Of a stretch of DNA of 64,000 nt, positions 44,542 through 52,443 are shown piece after piece. Every line of letters begins with the position of its first letter. Position 1 is the stretch's first letter. A program made the translations under genes and the position numbers. The DNA is from Clostridia bacterium (GTDB taxonomy: Bacteria; Bacillota; Clostridia; Lachnospirales; Lachnospiraceae): contig CAJTAT010000004.1 in the NCBI GenBank assembly GCA_910574475.1, forward strand, positions 1 to 64,000, read 5' to 3'. The notes under the pieces were generated by a model. That model did no database searches and was not told the DNA's origin. It saw nothing but the letters and a program-made list of their open reading frames with translations.

Positions 44542-44682
44542 GTCGCTGCGCGACAGCACTGAAGGGTAAAGTTCCTTCGGCGCACACTGGCTGAGAGGAA
44601 TTTTCATTCGAAAATGATCTCATGAAAGTTCCTCTCGTGCGCCTTCGCAACTTTACCGTCGCTGTGCGGCAGCACTAAAGGG
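44542..44682. repeat. hairpin element flanked by 25-bp direct repeats
   Basis: GTCGCTGCGCGACAGCACTG... at 44542-44566 recurs at 44658-44682 with three mismatches. Between them lies a long imperfect hairpin: GGTAAAGTT/AACTTTACC, GGCGCAC/GTGCGCC and inner GAGAGGAA/TTCCTCTC. It fills the whole gap between the LysR-type gene and greA. Its layout matches the element at 2178-2308, and both contain a GAAGGG or AAAGGG end. It is probably a REP/MITE-type element. Confidence 0.75.
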
Positions 44683-44688
44683 CCTTCT

Positions 44689-45189
44689 CTAAAATCCCCG
44701 GATAGCATCCTCATCCGTTCCTGTTTTGTCAATGGACTGGATCAACACCTCATAGCCATACTTGTCATTGACCTGCACATGGACTTTTTCTCCTACCTTG
44801 TGCCCCAAAATGGCCTTTCCCAATGGTGACTCAATGCTAATGCGCCCATCCAGAGAATTTCCCCGAATGGAGGTGACAAGTTTTACTTTTTCCGTCTCGT
44901 CGTCCTCCTCAAAGTACAACTCTACCAGATTATTTAAGCCCACTTCATCACCTTTTGAATTGTCAGAAACAATATGAGCTGTGCGCAACATTCGTTCCAG
45001 ATAGCGAATCCGGCTTTCGTTCTGGTTCTTGTCCCTCTTTGCTGCATAATATTCAAAGTTCTCGCTCAGATCCCCGTGAGCGCGGGCTTCTTTTACTGCC
45101 TCGATAGCGTTCTTGCGAACTACCAGCTTCCGGTATTCAATCTCTTCCTCTATTTTCTTTATATCGCTTTTTGTCAATTGCTCTTGCAT
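44689..45189 (-). CDS. greA: transcription elongation factor GreA
   Basis: A 166-residue factor that rescues backtracked RNA polymerase by stimulating transcript cleavage. The N-terminal coiled coil (about 1-75) contains ARAHGDLSENFEYYAAK with the acidic tip residues. The C-terminal FKBP-like domain follows (DGRISIESPLGKAILGHKVGE). Its length is typical. It is four bases after the DUF4317 gene and shares its transcript. Confidence 0.96.
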   Translation of the reverse strand: MQEQLTKSDIKKIEEEIEYRKLVVRKNAIEAVKEARAHGDLSENFEYYAAKRDKNQNESRIRYLERMLRTAHIVSDNSKGDEVGLNNLVELYFEEDDETEKVKLVTSIRGNSLDGRISIESPLGKAILGHKVGEKVHVQVNDKYGYEVLIQSIDKTGTDEDAIRGF

Positions 45190-45193
45190 CCTA

Positions 45194-46342
45194 TCATCCC
45201 TCTTGTCTTAAATTTGTCTTCACAGACTTTACAGAAATTCCATTGACCTCCACTCTGTCATCCACAGCAATTACCAGGCATTGGCGACCGTCGATCATTC
45301 GGGTCTCCACCAAATCGGAGCGTTCCGGGTTCACCTGAATCACTACATCCGGCGTCTTGATCTCAAACTTCTTCATATTCAGCACATTGGAAGCCAAAAA
45401 TTCCGTCTCCTGCCCTGCAGCCCTCTCATAGTGCTCCTCCAATTCCTCCAGCTTTTCCTGCTCTACGCCACTCTGGGCCAGAAGATGCTTTACCTCTGCT
45501 TTGTCTAAAGTCACAGACTCCAGCTCATCTTTTCGCTCTTCCACCATCTCATGAATCTTTTCATGAAGATTGCGTACCACCTCATAATCGCAGTCTTCGC
45601 CCAATGTATCTTCGATGAGAGCGTTAAAGGTCTCCTTCTGCCCTCCCGCCGACAGAGGCACCGGACAGCCAAACATCCCCTCCATAAAGTCTTCCTTTAA
45701 TTCCTCAGGGTTCTTGGAATAATACAACATACTGTGGAGATCTGTGCTGCGATCCTGAAAGGCCGGAAACAAAAATCCCACCAGGGGCAGCTCTACCAGC
45801 CAGTCGCGGGTGCGGTTCCCAAAGCGGTTGCTCTCAGCATCATAACTTAAGCCTGCCTTTGAGAGCTTGACTGGACAAATGGCAGCGAGCACATATTCAT
45901 AGATCTCATCAGAGGCGTCGAACATTTCCGCATTATCGGAAGCCTTTCCAGGAATATCGTAAACTCCATGGACCACTAAAATCAGATAGTTTTCTCCATA
46001 TTCAAAGTTCTCGATAATACGGTCATAGAAGGATTCCAAAAGCGTGTCATCCGTCAGACGACTCTGCTTCAGCTTCATGAGAAAATCCTGGGTTCCTCCT
46101 TCCATCTCCGTATTCAGAGGAAAGGGAAGGTTCAAAAGATTTTTCCCAATGGTACCGGAAAAGGTCTTGCGGAAAATCTCAAAATATTTAAAGGCTTCTT
46201 CCTCAGGAAGGGACAAAAAAGCCTCCTTCATCTCTGCCTTTTTATTCTTCTCTCCATCCACATAACAGCCGCACAGCCTTGTGAGCGCGCAGTTTTCCGG
46301 GGTAAATTGCTTCTTGATTTCAGATATCTCTTTTTTATTCAT
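45194..46342 (-). CDS. DUF4317-family protein of unknown function
   Basis: A 382-residue protein of the DUF4317 family, widespread in Lachnospiraceae and of unknown function. The start is ATG at 46342, with AAGGAG upstream. The N-terminus reads NKKEISEIKKQFTPENCALTRLCGCYVDGE. Later blocks include ILVVHGVYDIPGKASDNAEMF. The C-terminus has an acidic coiled region and a small beta part. No signal peptide or membrane helix is seen, so it should be cytosolic. It is placed between the TetM-Rae1-like fusion gene and greA, a translation/transcription stress setting, but a role cannot be read from it. Confidence 0.85.
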   Translation of the reverse strand: MNKKEISEIKKQFTPENCALTRLCGCYVDGEKNKKAEMKEAFLSLPEEEAFKYFEIFRKTFSGTIGKNLLNLPFPLNTEMEGGTQDFLMKLKQSRLTDDTLLESFYDRIIENFEYGENYLILVVHGVYDIPGKASDNAEMFDASDEIYEYVLAAICPVKLSKAGLSYDAESNRFGNRTRDWLVELPLVGFLFPAFQDRSTDLHSMLYYSKNPEELKEDFMEGMFGCPVPLSAGGQKETFNALIEDTLGEDCDYEVVRNLHEKIHEMVEERKDELESVTLDKAEVKHLLAQSGVEQEKLEELEEHYERAAGQETEFLASNVLNMKKFEIKTPDVVIQVNPERSDLVETRMIDGRQCLVIAVDDRVEVNGISVKSVKTNLRQEG

Positions 46343-46374
46343 TCTATGTAGCATCTCCTTAATTATAATAATTG

Positions 46375-49083
46375 TTAATGAAAACTCTTTTTTCCCAACC
46401 GTACATCTTCCATAAATTTTGCCAGTTCTTCAGGCAGGTTTTCCAAAAGATATTGACGGTTCCCCTGGTATTGAGAGAGAAAACTGTCCCGTATCTCTTC
46501 ATTGACAGACTCAACCTCTTCCAAAAGCCCCTGGGCAGACAATCTTCTGGCTCCCTGACCCAGGATTATCACTTGCTCCAAAGCGTCTGAAGTAGCCACT
46601 GTTACCTGATATTTTCGTCCCAGCTCATGAGCCACTTTTTCAATATACTGATCAGCCGTCTCTGCTTCTTTTGTATAGACTACATGGATATTGTGGTATT
46701 TCAGGACTTCTCCCCTGTTTCCCTCCACACGGTAGGCGTCAAAGACGAGGATCAGCGTACATTTTCGATAGCCCTGCAGATTGCATAAAATATCCATCAG
46801 CTTTCCTCTGGCCGCTTCCAGGTTTACCTCTGCCAATTCTTTTAAGGACTCCCAGGCAAAAATGATATTATAGCCGTCCACCAGCAAATATTCTTTTTCT
46901 GATTTCTGAGACTTTTTCCTGTAAGCCAATGGTACTTCTGGCTCTGAGCGAAATGTTCGCTCCACCCGGCCCACCCCCTGCCTGTCTCTGCGAATTGGCC
47001 CATAAGTTCGGACAAAAATCTCCTCCAATTCTTTTTCGTCCGCCCATCCTGAGGTTTTCTCCCTCTCAGAAGTCCGTGTTTCCCCCATAATAGACTTTGA
47101 AACGTCTGAGTCTGTTGTCTTCCAAACACTTTCCAGATGCATGTGGGAAGGCACCTGATCCCAGCTCACATAGTAGCCTGCCCCGTGGGTACAGAATACA
47201 GAGCCTGTGGGATTCTCCACATCCTGCTCAGAGTTGTAGCCAATGGCCTCTATGACCTCCCCGGCATTGTGACAGGGTCCATAGCCCTTCAGAGTGCAAG
47301 AAAGTCTGCCGGTTCCCCGGGTGTAAGCGTGGACCTCTGATTGATATTCCTGCATAGCAGAAACGGGAGCGCTCCCTGTCAGAATAGCCATCCCACCTTC
47401 CTGCATAGGTTCCGAAAAGCTACCGCTCATTTTCTGGATATCTGACATAGCGCGCCCCACCTTATCTGTGGGAATCTCCAGACGAAATTCATAAAAAGGT
47501 TCCAACAGTACACTTTTCGCCTGCTTTAGCCCCTGGCGCACTGCCCGGTAAGTAGCCTCCCGGAAATCGCCTCCCTCTGTATGTTTCAAATGGGCTTTCC
47601 CCGCAGCCAGAGTGATCTTGACATCTGTTAGTTCCGAGCCTGTCAGGACGCCCAGATGCCTTTTTTCTTCCAAATGAGTTAAAATCAGCCTCTGCCAGTT
47701 CCGATCTAATACGTCCTCACTGCAGGTGGTTTCAAATACAAGTCCACTTCCCGGCTCACCCGGCTCCAGCAAAAGATGTACTTCTGCATAATGGCGTAAG
47801 GGCTCAAAATGGCCCACTCCCTCCACTACATTTTCTATAGTTTCCTTATACACGATACTGCCCGGGCCAAATTCCACCGACAGGCCAAACCGCTCCTGAA
47901 TCAAGTTTCTTAATATCTCAAGCTGTACCTTGCCCATGACCTGAACATGAATCTCCCCTGTCTGCTCCTTCCATACAATGTGAAGCTCCGGCAACTCTTC
48001 TTCCAGGCGGCGCAATTTTCTCAGCATTTCATGGACATCGCAATCTCCAGGCAACAGGACTTGATAAGCCAATACTGGTTCCAGCAAAGGCTCTCTCCCT
48101 TTCGTCTCTCTCCCAAGTCCATCCCCAGGCCGCGTATGTGTAAGGCCTGTCACCGCGCAGACAGCCCCCGCCGGCGCTTTTTCCACTGTCTCAAAAGAGG
48201 CTCCCGAATAAACACGAATTTGGTCTGCCTTTTCCTCCCATGCCTCCCCGCCGCTGATTCCAGACAGAGGCATCTTCACCTTGAGACACCCTCCTGTAAT
48301 CTTCATATGAGTCAGCCGGTTTCCCTGGGCATCCCGGCTGATCTTATAGATCTTAGCCCCAAATTCCCGAGGGTATTCTGGGCATTGACTGTAGCAGGAT
48401 ATTCCTTTCAGAAACTCCTCCACGCCTACCATTTTCAGCGCAGATCCAAAATAGCAGGGAAAGATGTTCCTGGCTCCAATCTGCGCTGCAATCTCTCCTG
48501 TCTCCAAGAAGCCTTTTTCCAGATAGCTTTCCAAAAGCTCTTCACTGCAGACTGCCATCTCCTCCCACAGGCTGTCTTGCTGCTCTCTTGTAAAATCCAC
48601 ACATCTTTCATCCAGTTTATGCTTTAATTCTTCTAATAGCTTCTGGTGATCTGTTCCTTCCTGATCCATTTTGTTCACAAACAAAAAAACAGGTACTTTA
48701 TAGCAGGAAAGCAAGCGCCAGAGAGTACGCACATGCCCCTGCACGCCGTCAGCGCCGCTGATAACGAGAATGGCATAGTCCAGTATCTGAAGTGTCCTTT
48801 CCATTTCCGCCGAAAAATCCACATGACCAGGCGTGTCCAACAAAATCATGTCCCAGTCACCCAGCGCAAGTTTGGCCTGTTTGGAAAAAATTGTAATTCC
48901 ACGACTGCGTTCCAGCTCATAAGTGTCCAGGTATGCATTTCCATGATCGACTCTTCCGGGCTTGCGAATCTTACCGCTCTGGTACAAGATACTTTCCGCC
49001 AGGGTAGTTTTGCCTGCGTCCACATGGGCCAACAAACCGATACTAATATATTTTTCAGGCTTATTTTCTGGTGTATTACCCAT
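46375..49083 (-). CDS. TetM-like ribosome-protection GTPase fused to YacP/Rae1-type NYN endonuclease
   Basis: A 902-residue two-part protein. Residues about 10-660 form an EF-G-like GTPase of the TetM/TetO type: P-loop AHVDAGKTT (19-27), RGIT (61-64), DTPGH (83-87) and NKMD (137-140). Domains of the later type follow, ending in GYGPCHNAGEVIEAIGYNS. A linker is followed by a NYN/PIN-like domain (about 732-865) resembling YacP/Rae1: DGYN with Asp736, then FDAYR (Asp782), TADQYIE (Asp811) and TSDALEQ (Asp833), which match the acidic cluster of such nucleases. TetM homologues remove tetracycline from the ribosomal A site; Rae1 cuts mRNA at the A site. The fusion would bring a nuclease to stalled ribosomes. 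The start is ATG at 49083 behind AAGGGG. Tetracycline protection itself is not proven. Confidence 0.9.
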   Translation of the reverse strand: MGNTPENKPEKYISIGLLAHVDAGKTTLAESILYQSGKIRKPGRVDHGNAYLDTYELERSRGITIFSKQAKLALGDWDMILLDTPGHVDFSAEMERTLQILDYAILVISGADGVQGHVRTLWRLLSCYKVPVFLFVNKMDQEGTDHQKLLEELKHKLDERCVDFTREQQDSLWEEMAVCSEELLESYLEKGFLETGEIAAQIGARNIFPCYFGSALKMVGVEEFLKGISCYSQCPEYPREFGAKIYKISRDAQGNRLTHMKITGGCLKVKMPLSGISGGEAWEEKADQIRVYSGASFETVEKAPAGAVCAVTGLTHTRPGDGLGRETKGREPLLEPVLAYQVLLPGDCDVHEMLRKLRRLEEELPELHIVWKEQTGEIHVQVMGKVQLEILRNLIQERFGLSVEFGPGSIVYKETIENVVEGVGHFEPLRHYAEVHLLLEPGEPGSGLVFETTCSEDVLDRNWQRLILTHLEEKRHLGVLTGSELTDVKITLAAGKAHLKHTEGGDFREATYRAVRQGLKQAKSVLLEPFYEFRLEIPTDKVGRAMSDIQKMSGSFSEPMQEGGMAILTGSAPVSAMQEYQSEVHAYTRGTGRLSCTLKGYGPCHNAGEVIEAIGYNSEQDVENPTGSVFCTHGAGYYVSWDQVPSHMHLESVWKTTDSDVSKSIMGETRTSEREKTSGWADEKELEEIFVRTYGPIRRDRQGVGRVERTFRSEPEVPLAYRKKSQKSEKEYLLVDGYNIIFAWESLKELAEVNLEAARGKLMDILCNLQGYRKCTLILVFDAYRVEGNRGEVLKYHNIHVVYTKEAETADQYIEKVAHELGRKYQVTVATSDALEQVIILGQGARRLSAQGLLEEVESVNEEIRDSFLSQYQGNRQYLLENLPEELAKFMEDVRLGKKSFH

Positions 49084-49117
49084 TGAAAATGCCCCTTTCT
49101 GCCATCTATAATTAGCC

Positions 49118-49126
49118 ATTATAGCA
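49118..49126 (-). promoter_or_regulatory. extended -10 promoter of the TetM-Rae1-like gene
   Basis: On the minus strand TGC precedes TATAAT (49118-49123), an extended -10 box. A -35 box is weak. The transcript would begin about 28 bases before the ATG, so there is almost no leader and no sign of the attenuator known in classical tet genes. Confidence 0.55.
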
Positions 49127-49165
49127 CAGAGAGGAGGATTCGTCGATAAAACTTTAGGAGGATTT

Positions 49166-49204
49166 ATGAACGAAATTCTTGACAGAAGGAACTGGAAAAT
49201 TTAA
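49166..49204 (+). CDS. 12-codon open frame with perfect ribosome binding site
   Basis: ATG at 49166 is preceded by AGGAGG at 5 bases and opens a 12-codon frame (MNEILDRRNWKI) that stops at 49204. It lies upstream of the DUF362 gene, but the promoter at 49179-49207 overlaps it, so the frame would need a transcript from further upstream. It may be a leader peptide, a relic of a gene, or chance. Confidence 0.3.
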   Translation: MNEILDRRNWKI

Positions 49205-49207
49205 GAT
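49179..49207 (+). promoter_or_regulatory. promoter of the DUF362 gene
   Basis: TTGACA (49179-49184) and TAAGAT (49202-49207) are 17 bases apart, with the start codon 43 bases after the -10 box. Confidence 0.65.
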
Positions 49208-49250
49208 AATAAAAGAACATTCATTTTATTTCAAGAAAGGACTAGTGATT

Positions 49251-50132
49251 ATGAAAAAAGCAACTGTATATTTTACAAAAGAAATCACTCCAGAAAGTCT
49301 TGTTAAGATTTATGAGGCTCTTGGCAGAGAGCTCCATGGAAAGGTAGCTGTCAAAATCTCCACCGGCGAGCCAGGCGGTCACAATTTTCTTCAACCTGCC
49401 CTGATTGAAAAGCTTGTCAAAAAGCTTCAGGGAACCATTGTAGAGTGCAACACTGCTTATGAGGGCCGGAGAAATACGAACGAGGCTCACTGGCAAACCT
49501 TTAAAGATCACGGTTTTGCTGCCATTGCTCCTTGTGATTTAATGGATGAGGAAGGCGAGTTGATCCTGCCTGTCCGCAATGGAAAACATCTGAAAGAGAA
49601 TTATGTGGGAGGCCATCTGGCTAATTATGATTCCATGCTGGTATTGTCTCATTTTAAAGGGCATGCTATGGGTGGTTTTGGCGGAGCGCTGAAAAATGTA
49701 GCCATCGGCATTGCCTCTTCTTTTGGAAAAGGATATATTCACTGTAATGGCGTACCCTGTACAAAATTTGAAGACATGTTTACAGCAGATCATGATTCCT
49801 TCTTAGAGTCTATGGCGGATGCAGACAGCGCTGTCATTGATTATCTGGGGAACCGGAACATGCTGTATATCAACGTGGCAAACCGCCTGTCTGTAGACTG
49901 CGACTGTGACGCTCATCCCCATGATCCAGAGATGGCAGATCTGGGTATCTTCGCTTCTCTCGATCCAGTAGCCGTTGATCAGGCCTGTGTGGACGCTGTC
50001 TACGCTTCCCCGGATCCAGGTAAGGCCGCTCTGATTGAGCGTATGGAATCCCGAAATGGAATTCATACCATTGAGGCTGCCGCTGCGCTTGGGCTGGGCA
50101 CACGGGAGTATGAGATTGTTGAGCTTAATTAA
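49251..50132 (+). CDS. DUF362-domain protein
   Basis: A 293-residue protein of the DUF362 family. The start is ATG at 49251, with AAAGGA upstream. The pattern VAVKISTGEPGGHNFLQPALIEKLVK, NTAYEGRRNTNEAH and SHFKGHAMGGFGGALKNVAIG is the family core. The C-terminal ferredoxin domain seen in some relatives is absent here. A small Cys/Asp cluster (VDCDCDAHPHDP) may bind metal. The family is thought to act in redox or iron-sulphur contexts, but no reaction is known. The gene has its own promoter and a terminator and is divergent from the TetM-Rae1-like fusion. Confidence 0.85.
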   Translation: MKKATVYFTKEITPESLVKIYEALGRELHGKVAVKISTGEPGGHNFLQPALIEKLVKKLQGTIVECNTAYEGRRNTNEAHWQTFKDHGFAAIAPCDLMDEEGELILPVRNGKHLKENYVGGHLANYDSMLVLSHFKGHAMGGFGGALKNVAIGIASSFGKGYIHCNGVPCTKFEDMFTADHDSFLESMADADSAVIDYLGNRNMLYINVANRLSVDCDCDAHPHDPEMADLGIFASLDPVAVDQACVDAVYASPDPGKAALIERMESRNGIHTIEAAAALGLGTREYEIVELN

Positions 50133-50155
50133 AAATTTTTAACATATGTATGAAA

Positions 50156-50192
50156 GGGCCAGTCAGGTGATTTCGTCTTTCCCGACTGGCCC
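50156..50192 (+). terminator. terminator after the DUF362 gene
   Basis: Arms GGGCCAGTC (50156-50164) and GACTGGCCC (50184-50192) pair over 9 bases with a pyrimidine-rich loop, then CTGTTT. The T-run is short, so strength is moderate. Confidence 0.65.
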
Positions 50193-50240
50193 CTGTTTAG
50201 GACTATCAATTTCCCGATAGCCCCCTTTATTTTATACTTT

Positions 50241-50777
50241 TTATTCTTGAGCATTTACCTGGAGCGTGTTGTCCTCTAGAGTTCCTCCCACAAGATATTT
50301 ATATTTCTTTCCGTTTATTTCAAAGAATCCCTCATGGTTTCCCGTTGTCAAAGCTTCCGTAATATCTATTTTAAAAACTCCATTGATATCCAAATATAAA
50401 TGTTCCTCCTCCCGCACCGTACGGCATGCATCTGACAAATCTGTCCCCGGAATCTCGTCTTCTCCTACAAAGCCGGTATAGTATGTGATTCCATCTTCCG
50501 TACGCCGCTCCATCTCCAGCGGTACCTCCCGTCCATCCCTTGCAATCAAAGTGATGATCCAAGGGCTTCCTGTAGCCGCATAAGAGATGATATTGCTGGA
50601 AATCAGCCCTATGGCCAAAGCGGCCGCAGCCACACAGCTCCTGCGCAAAATCCATGTTCCGTTTCTCTTTTGATATTCCTTTCCCATTGCTTCCACCTTT
50701 CTCAACATTTCTTCAGAAGCATGTACTTCCCGAAAGGTATCCTTGTAATATCTTCTGTTTTCATTTTCGTCTGTCAT
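50241..50777 (-). CDS. putative anti-sigma factor (membrane)
   Basis: A 178-residue single-pass membrane protein. A charged cytosolic N-terminus (about 1-45) is followed by one hydrophobic helix (VAAAALAIGLISSNIISYAA, about 47-66) and an outside domain of about 110 residues with a GRE/EMERRTEDGITYY pattern. This layout is that of an anti-sigma protein. The start ATG at 50777 overlaps the sigma gene's restored stop by four bases (ATGA), with AGGAGG seven bases upstream. It should hold its partner sigma factor at the membrane. The signal sensed outside is unknown. Confidence 0.75.
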   Translation of the reverse strand: MTDENENRRYYKDTFREVHASEEMLRKVEAMGKEYQKRNGTWILRRSCVAAAALAIGLISSNIISYAATGSPWIITLIARDGREVPLEMERRTEDGITYYTGFVGEDEIPGTDLSDACRTVREEEHLYLDINGVFKIDITEALTTGNHEGFFEINGKKYKYLVGGTLEDNTLQVNAQE

Positions 50778-51251
50778 TTCCACGCCTCCTTTAATTGTTG
50801 TCTTAGTTTTTCACGCGCCCGCATCAAGCGGGTCTGGATAGCAGTCTCAGAGATATGAAAGAGCTTTGCAATCTCTTTTATACTATATTCTTCATAATAT
50901 ATAGAGATAAGTCACCTCCCGGTATTTTGGGGACAATTTTTGTACTGCCCAGAAAAGCTCACTCTGCTCCAGCTCAAAGAATTCGGGCTCTCTTAACGTT
51001 TCCTCCAAAGAAATGACTTTCTTTCTCCAGAAGGATCGCCACAGACTGTTGGCTTCATTTATCGTCACGCGAATCAGCCATTTGCGGATATGATCGTCGT
51101 CCTGGAATTCTCTATTGCTTTCTAAAAGCTTCAGAAAAGTACTCTGAACGATATCCTCCGCGTCCTGGGGATTCTTACAACTGCTTAGGGCAACCCGGTA
51201 TACAGTGTCCAAATACTGACGAGCAATCCGTATGTACTCTCTGTCCTCCAA
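50774..51251 (-). pseudogene. sigma-70 family (ECF-type) gene with a +1 frameshift
   Basis: The first frame starts at TTG 51251 behind AGGAGGTGAGA and codes 119 residues: region 2 is DTVYRVALSSCKNPQDAEDIVQ onward, with IRKWLIRVTINEANSLWR. It breaks off at LSPKYREVTYLYIL. In the next frame the sequence resumes as YYEEYSIKEIAKLFHISETA and then IQTRLMRAREKLRQQLKEAW, a complete region 4. Removing one base near 50900 (in a TATATA run) gives a 158-residue normal protein whose stop overlaps the anti-sigma start as ATGA. It may be a recent loss, an assembly error, or a programmed or phase-variable shift. Confidence 0.8.
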
Positions 51252-51402
51252 AATCTCACCTCCTGTTCTGCTTTGTTTTCCTATCTTTTGTAAAATATAA
51301 TCAATATAGATTGCTCGATGATAGCAGCCACATGTCTTGAACCAACAGTTTTACCACCCTCACGGTATTTGAATAGCGTTTTGCGGGATTTATACAAAAA
51401 AC
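51252..51402. other. intergenic stretch before rpsI/sigma genes
   Basis: No gene is seen. It holds the upstream region of the sigma gene (minus strand). A TTGATT...-like AT-rich run is present, but no promoter is clear. Confidence 0.35.
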
Positions 51403-51438
51403 AGAAAAAATCCCCAAAACACATAGGTTCCGGGGATT
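51403..51438 (-). terminator. terminator after rpsI
   Basis: On the minus strand AATCCCC and GGGGATT pair around a long loop and are followed by TTTTTCTG, 24 bases after the rpsI stop. It ends the rplM-rpsI transcript. Confidence 0.85.
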
Positions 51439-51461
51439 GAAATCCATATTTGACTGTATAA

Positions 51462-51854
51462 TTATCTCTTACTGAACTGCGGAGCGCGACGAGCCGCTTT
51501 GAGGCCGTATTTCTTACGCTCTTTCATTCTTGGATCACGTGTCAGATATCCAGCTTTCTTTAAGATGGGACGGTAATCTGGATCTGCCTGAAGAAGGGCT
51601 CTTGCGATACCATGACGGATAGCTCCTGCCTGTCCGGTATATCCGCCTCCATGTACATTCACCAGTACATCAAACTTATCAACAGTCTCTGTAGCAACCA
51701 GGGGCTGACGAACGATAACCTTCAATGTCTCCAGTCCAAGATACTCATCAATGCTTCTCTTGTTAATGGTAATATTTCCAGTGCCAGGTGCTAAGTATAC
51801 TCTGGCAATTGATTTCTTTCTTCTGCCTGTTCCGTAGAATTTTGATTTAGCCAC
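51462..51854 (-). CDS. rpsI: 30S ribosomal protein S9
   Basis: A 130-residue protein, the normal length, which sits in the 30S head and reaches the P-site tRNA with its C-terminal tail ([10 protein letters not shown], ending in KR as expected). The start is GTG at 51854, with GGAGG nine bases upstream; longer readings add residues that S9 lacks. It follows rplM by 33 bases, the universal order. Confidence 0.98.
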   Translation of the reverse strand: MAKSKFYGTGRRKKSIARVYLAPGTGNITINKRSIDEYLGLETLKVIVRQPLVATETVDKFDVLVNVHGGGYTGQAGAIRHGIARALLQADPDYRPILKKAGYLTRDPRMKERKKYGLKAARRAPQFSKR

Positions 51855-51887
51855 TGTAGATTTCCTCCTTCTTTCACTTTCTCTCAA

Positions 51888-52316
51888 TTAAAATGTTAAT
51901 ACTTCCGGCTGCTGAGCCTGATGATTGTGCTCTGGACCAGCATATACATGAAGCTTTGTGTACATCCGTCTTCCCAACGGTCCCTTTGGAAGCATACCCT
52001 TTACAGCAAGCTCTACGACTCTCTCAGGTTTCTTTGCCATCATCTCGCGCAGAGTAGTCTCTTTCATGCCACCTACGTACTCAGAATGACGATAGTAAAT
52101 CTTCTGATCCATCTTTTTGCCGCTAACTTTAATCTTGTCTGCATTGACAATGATTACATAATCACCTGTATCAATGTGAGGAGTAAAAATCGGCTTATTC
52201 TTACCTCTTAAAACTTTAGCTACCTCAGAAGCCAAACGTCCTAATGTATATCCTGTAGCATCTACTACATACCATTTTCTTTCAATTGTTGCCGGACTAG
52301 CCATGTAACTCTTCAT
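51888..52316 (-). CDS. rplM: 50S ribosomal protein L13
   Basis: A 142-residue ribosomal protein. The start is ATG at 52316 ([20 protein letters not shown]) with AGGAGG upstream. The blocks [17 protein letters not shown] and [18 protein letters not shown] are standard. It has a perfect promoter about 100 bases upstream and an untranslated leader of about 90 bases, which may carry autoregulatory structure (none can be proved here). Confidence 0.98.
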   Translation of the reverse strand: MKSYMASPATIERKWYVVDATGYTLGRLASEVAKVLRGKNKPIFTPHIDTGDYVIIVNADKIKVSGKKMDQKIYYRHSEYVGGMKETTLREMMAKKPERVVELAVKGMLPKGPLGRRMYTKLHVYAGPEHNHQAQQPEVLTF

Positions 52317-52414
52317 TGGTTTTCCTCCTGAAAAATTATTCAACATTTTATATTGGAAAAATGTCATTACCGGGGCTATGGTTTAGACATTTTCACATCT
52401 TGTCGCATTGAAAT

Positions 52415-52443
52415 ATTATATTATACTCCCCCGTGTGTGTCAA
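52415..52443 (-). promoter_or_regulatory. consensus promoter of rplM-rpsI
   Basis: On the minus strand TTGACA (52438-52443) and TATAAT (52415-52420) are 17 bases apart, a fully consensus promoter. It overlaps the stop codon of the preceding gene (52440-52442). The leader to the rplM start is about 90 bases. Confidence 0.85.

Noticed and set aside
46375-49083. Simple call as a tetracycline-resistance gene
   Set aside because: The NYN domain and the chromosomal setting without a resistance leader make a resistance role unproven, so the fused name is used.
50241-51251. Two unrelated hypothetical genes
   Set aside because: Sequence patterns and the ATGA overlap show a sigma/anti-sigma pair with a frameshift.
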